Positions 41,870 to 42,986 of a stretch of DNA of 42,986 nt are shown one piece after another; position 1 is the stretch's first letter; each line of letters begins with the position of its first letter. Both the position numbers and the translations under genes were made by a program. The notes under the pieces were generated by a model that was given only the letters and a program-made list of their open reading frames with translations, was not told the DNA's origin and ran no database searches. The stretch is from Heliophilum fasciatum (GTDB lineage: Bacteria; Bacillota; Desulfitobacteriia; Heliobacteriales; Heliobacteriaceae): positions 1 through 42,986 of the forward strand of contig NZ_SLXT01000024.1 in the NCBI RefSeq assembly GCF_004341395.1, read 5' to 3'.

Positions 41870-42382
41870 ATGCCAGACCCATCCCCCTGTTATGAGATAG
41901 AAACATCATTCAAATCGTCATTCCCTAATTTTCGCAACCTTCTCCTCAAGCGTTTAGAGGATCAACAATGCCAAGAAAAAAAATCACTGGAAGAAGTTAT
42001 CGATATGGTAGAAGTTATGATTGTAGCCGTAGAGCGTCTTGGCTTAGAATACCAACATCTTCAACATCGTCTCCAAGAAATCGAAAGCAAACTGGGGCAA
42101 GCGCCATTGTCAACCGCTATACCTCCAGGAGTCTGGGGAACAAACCGGCGTATTCGCTGGGGCAATTCGCCGGAAGAAATTCGTCAATGCGTATTTCATC
42201 AATTACTTCGTTTGCAAGCTACAGGAAAACCGATCTGTGTGTCTACGATTAAAAACGAAGTTCCAGGTATGTTACGATGGCTTTACGGAGAAAAAGCCGT
42301 ATTTCGTGGATTAAAAGGATTACATCAAGAGTTTCACCGACAACTGTCATCTTCCCCTTTGCCGCTCCTTCACCGCAATTAA
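41870..42382 (+). CDS. Hypothetical protein, coiled coil plus HTH-like tail
   Basis: The 170-residue protein starts at ATG 41870 with AAAGGAG nine bases upstream; earlier in-frame ATGs lack a site. An N-terminal part with EIETSFKSSFPNFRNLLLKR is followed by a helical stretch at about 35-78 likely to form a coiled coil (EVIDMVEVMIVAVERLGLEY). The C-terminal 60 residues (EEIRQCVFHQLLRLQATGKP, ICVSTIKNEVPGMLRWLYGE) resemble the small helical repeats with G-x-P-I-x-x-x-x-V/I-x-x-x-x-P that look like a helix-turn-helix. No family is named. It is divergent from glnA, so it could be a regulator, but that is a guess. Confidence 0.65.
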   Translation: MPDPSPCYEIETSFKSSFPNFRNLLLKRLEDQQCQEKKSLEEVIDMVEVMIVAVERLGLEYQHLQHRLQEIESKLGQAPLSTAIPPGVWGTNRRIRWGNSPEEIRQCVFHQLLRLQATGKPICVSTIKNEVPGMLRWLYGEKAVFRGLKGLHQEFHRQLSSSPLPLLHRN

Positions 42383-42481
42383 TTCAAGTACCTTGGTCAT
42401 AACCTACAAGGGAAAGAACTTATCAACGTCGAACAAAGAGAAGAAAGAGTCTCACCAAGCTGATTTAAGGAGGATCCTCTT

Positions 42482-42880
42482 TTGTTAACCAGTCTCGTTC
42501 TTCCCTTGTTCATTTTTCTTTTGTTCAGTCTGGTTTTTTTACTTTTATGGCAAAGTTATTTGTGGTTAGCCCCTTCCCTATCGCTTCGCCAAGCATTACA
42601 AGATGGCAATGTGTCCATTGCCTTGGCGCAAAGTGGAAAGATGATGGCCAGCGCACTGATTGTTCATCAAGCGATCATCCGCAATGATACGATCGGTCAA
42701 ATGCTTGGGTGGACCGCTATCGGCATCACCTTCCTGCTCATTTCCTCTATTTTGATGGAAAAAGCCATGCTCCGCTTTTCGATCAATAAAGCGCTAAACA
42801 ACGATAACCGAGCCGTTGGTCTAATCGTTTTGTTTCTTTTCCTCTCATTTGGTTGGATAATCAGTGCCGTAATGATATAA
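42482..42880 (+). CDS. DUF350-like membrane protein
   Basis: The 132-residue protein has four membrane helices (about 6-28, 50-68, 74-92, 108-130). The loop LRQALQDGNVSIALAQSGKM followed by MASALIVHQAI matches DUF350, whose core is G-N-x-A-x-A-x-x-x-x-G. The family (YjfL in E. coli) is of unknown function in the inner membrane. The TTG start at 42482 has a strong AAGGAGG eight bases upstream. It follows the hypothetical gene by 99 bases on the same strand. Confidence 0.7.
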   Translation: MLTSLVLPLFIFLLFSLVFLLLWQSYLWLAPSLSLRQALQDGNVSIALAQSGKMMASALIVHQAIIRNDTIGQMLGWTAIGITFLLISSILMEKAMLRFSINKALNNDNRAVGLIVLFLFLSFGWIISAVMI

Positions 42881-42986
42881 GCATAATCTAATAGAGTCCG
42901 TCCAGGAACCCAATGGAACCAAGTATGGTATCCGTTGAAACCGTGTTTTTTCCAAATTAATCAAGAAAATAGCCGCAAACCGTACC
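42881..42986. other. Right edge without a supported gene
   Basis: The last 106 bases contain no ribosome binding site, hairpin or convincing reading frame on either strand. Confidence 0.5.

Noticed and set aside
1-42986. CRISPR array, tRNA, rRNA or replication origin
   Set aside because: No regularly spaced direct repeats, no cloverleaf or rRNA core sequences and no DnaA-box cluster were noticed by eye; a covariance scan was not possible.

Overview
The window reads as chromosomal DNA of an endospore-forming member of the Bacillota, most like the Clostridia/Peptococcia-type anaerobes and microaerophiles. The reasons are the sporulation genes (spoVK, a spoVB-like flippase and a 21-codon spoVM), strong purine-rich ribosome binding sites with many TTG and GTG starts, the conserved spoVK-hflX-ynbB order known from Bacillus, a DUF3343 gene, a UPF0182 protein and an alpha-type glutamine synthetase. 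A cbb3-type oxidase operon shows that some oxygen respiration is possible. No rRNA, tRNA or CRISPR array was seen, so the genus is not fixed.

Positions 1-6050 are an accessory island made mainly of decayed mobile DNA. It holds a partial reading frame, a coiled-coil protein, two small unknown proteins, a DUF5658 membrane protein, the wreck of a phage head module (scaffold, start of a probable capsid gene, a small head gene and a head-tail connector), an intact STAS-domain gene lying inside that module on the other strand, a transposon remnant (frameshifted DUF6431 fused to the tail of an ExeA-like ATPase, plus an intact DUF5348 gene), and fragments that resemble a VirB4/TraC-type conjugation ATPase.

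Positions 6105-12736 are ordinary backbone on the + strand: spoVK, hflX with a JAMM-like N-terminal domain, ynbB (PLP enzyme), a DUF456 membrane protein and an alpha-glucan phosphorylase. Positions 12882-19544 lie on the minus strand: a small secreted or anchored protein, then, in transcription order, ccoN, ccoO, a CcoS-like gene, a single-heme CcoP-like gene, a 49-codon gene, ccoG, and a MacB/Lol-type permease and ATPase. Upstream of ccoN is a structured non-coding RNA of about 185 nt that I call 6S-like.

Positions 20135-27787 (minus) carry a UPF0182 membrane protein, an ACT-domain protein with a phenylacetate-CoA ligase, a PHP phosphoesterase and an EF-G-like GTPase. A spoVB-like flippase follows on the + strand. 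Next on the minus strand come DUF366-queE-folE (7-deazaguanine/folate chemistry), a zinc ribbon and surE, then a DUF2225 protein (+), a Fur-family repressor (-), a SIMPL protein (-) and a small membrane protein (+).

Positions 35461-41665 (minus) carry glnA, an LCP cell-wall ligase, ahcY, a DUF3343 protein, pssA, a zinc-finger protein, a degenerate PlsY-like protein and spoVM. The glnA leader is the best regulatory find. A clear sigma-A promoter is followed at once by two hexaloop hairpins, the second overlapping a terminator, which is the layout of ANTAR-protein antitermination targets. The window ends with an unknown 170-residue protein and a DUF350-like membrane protein on the + strand.
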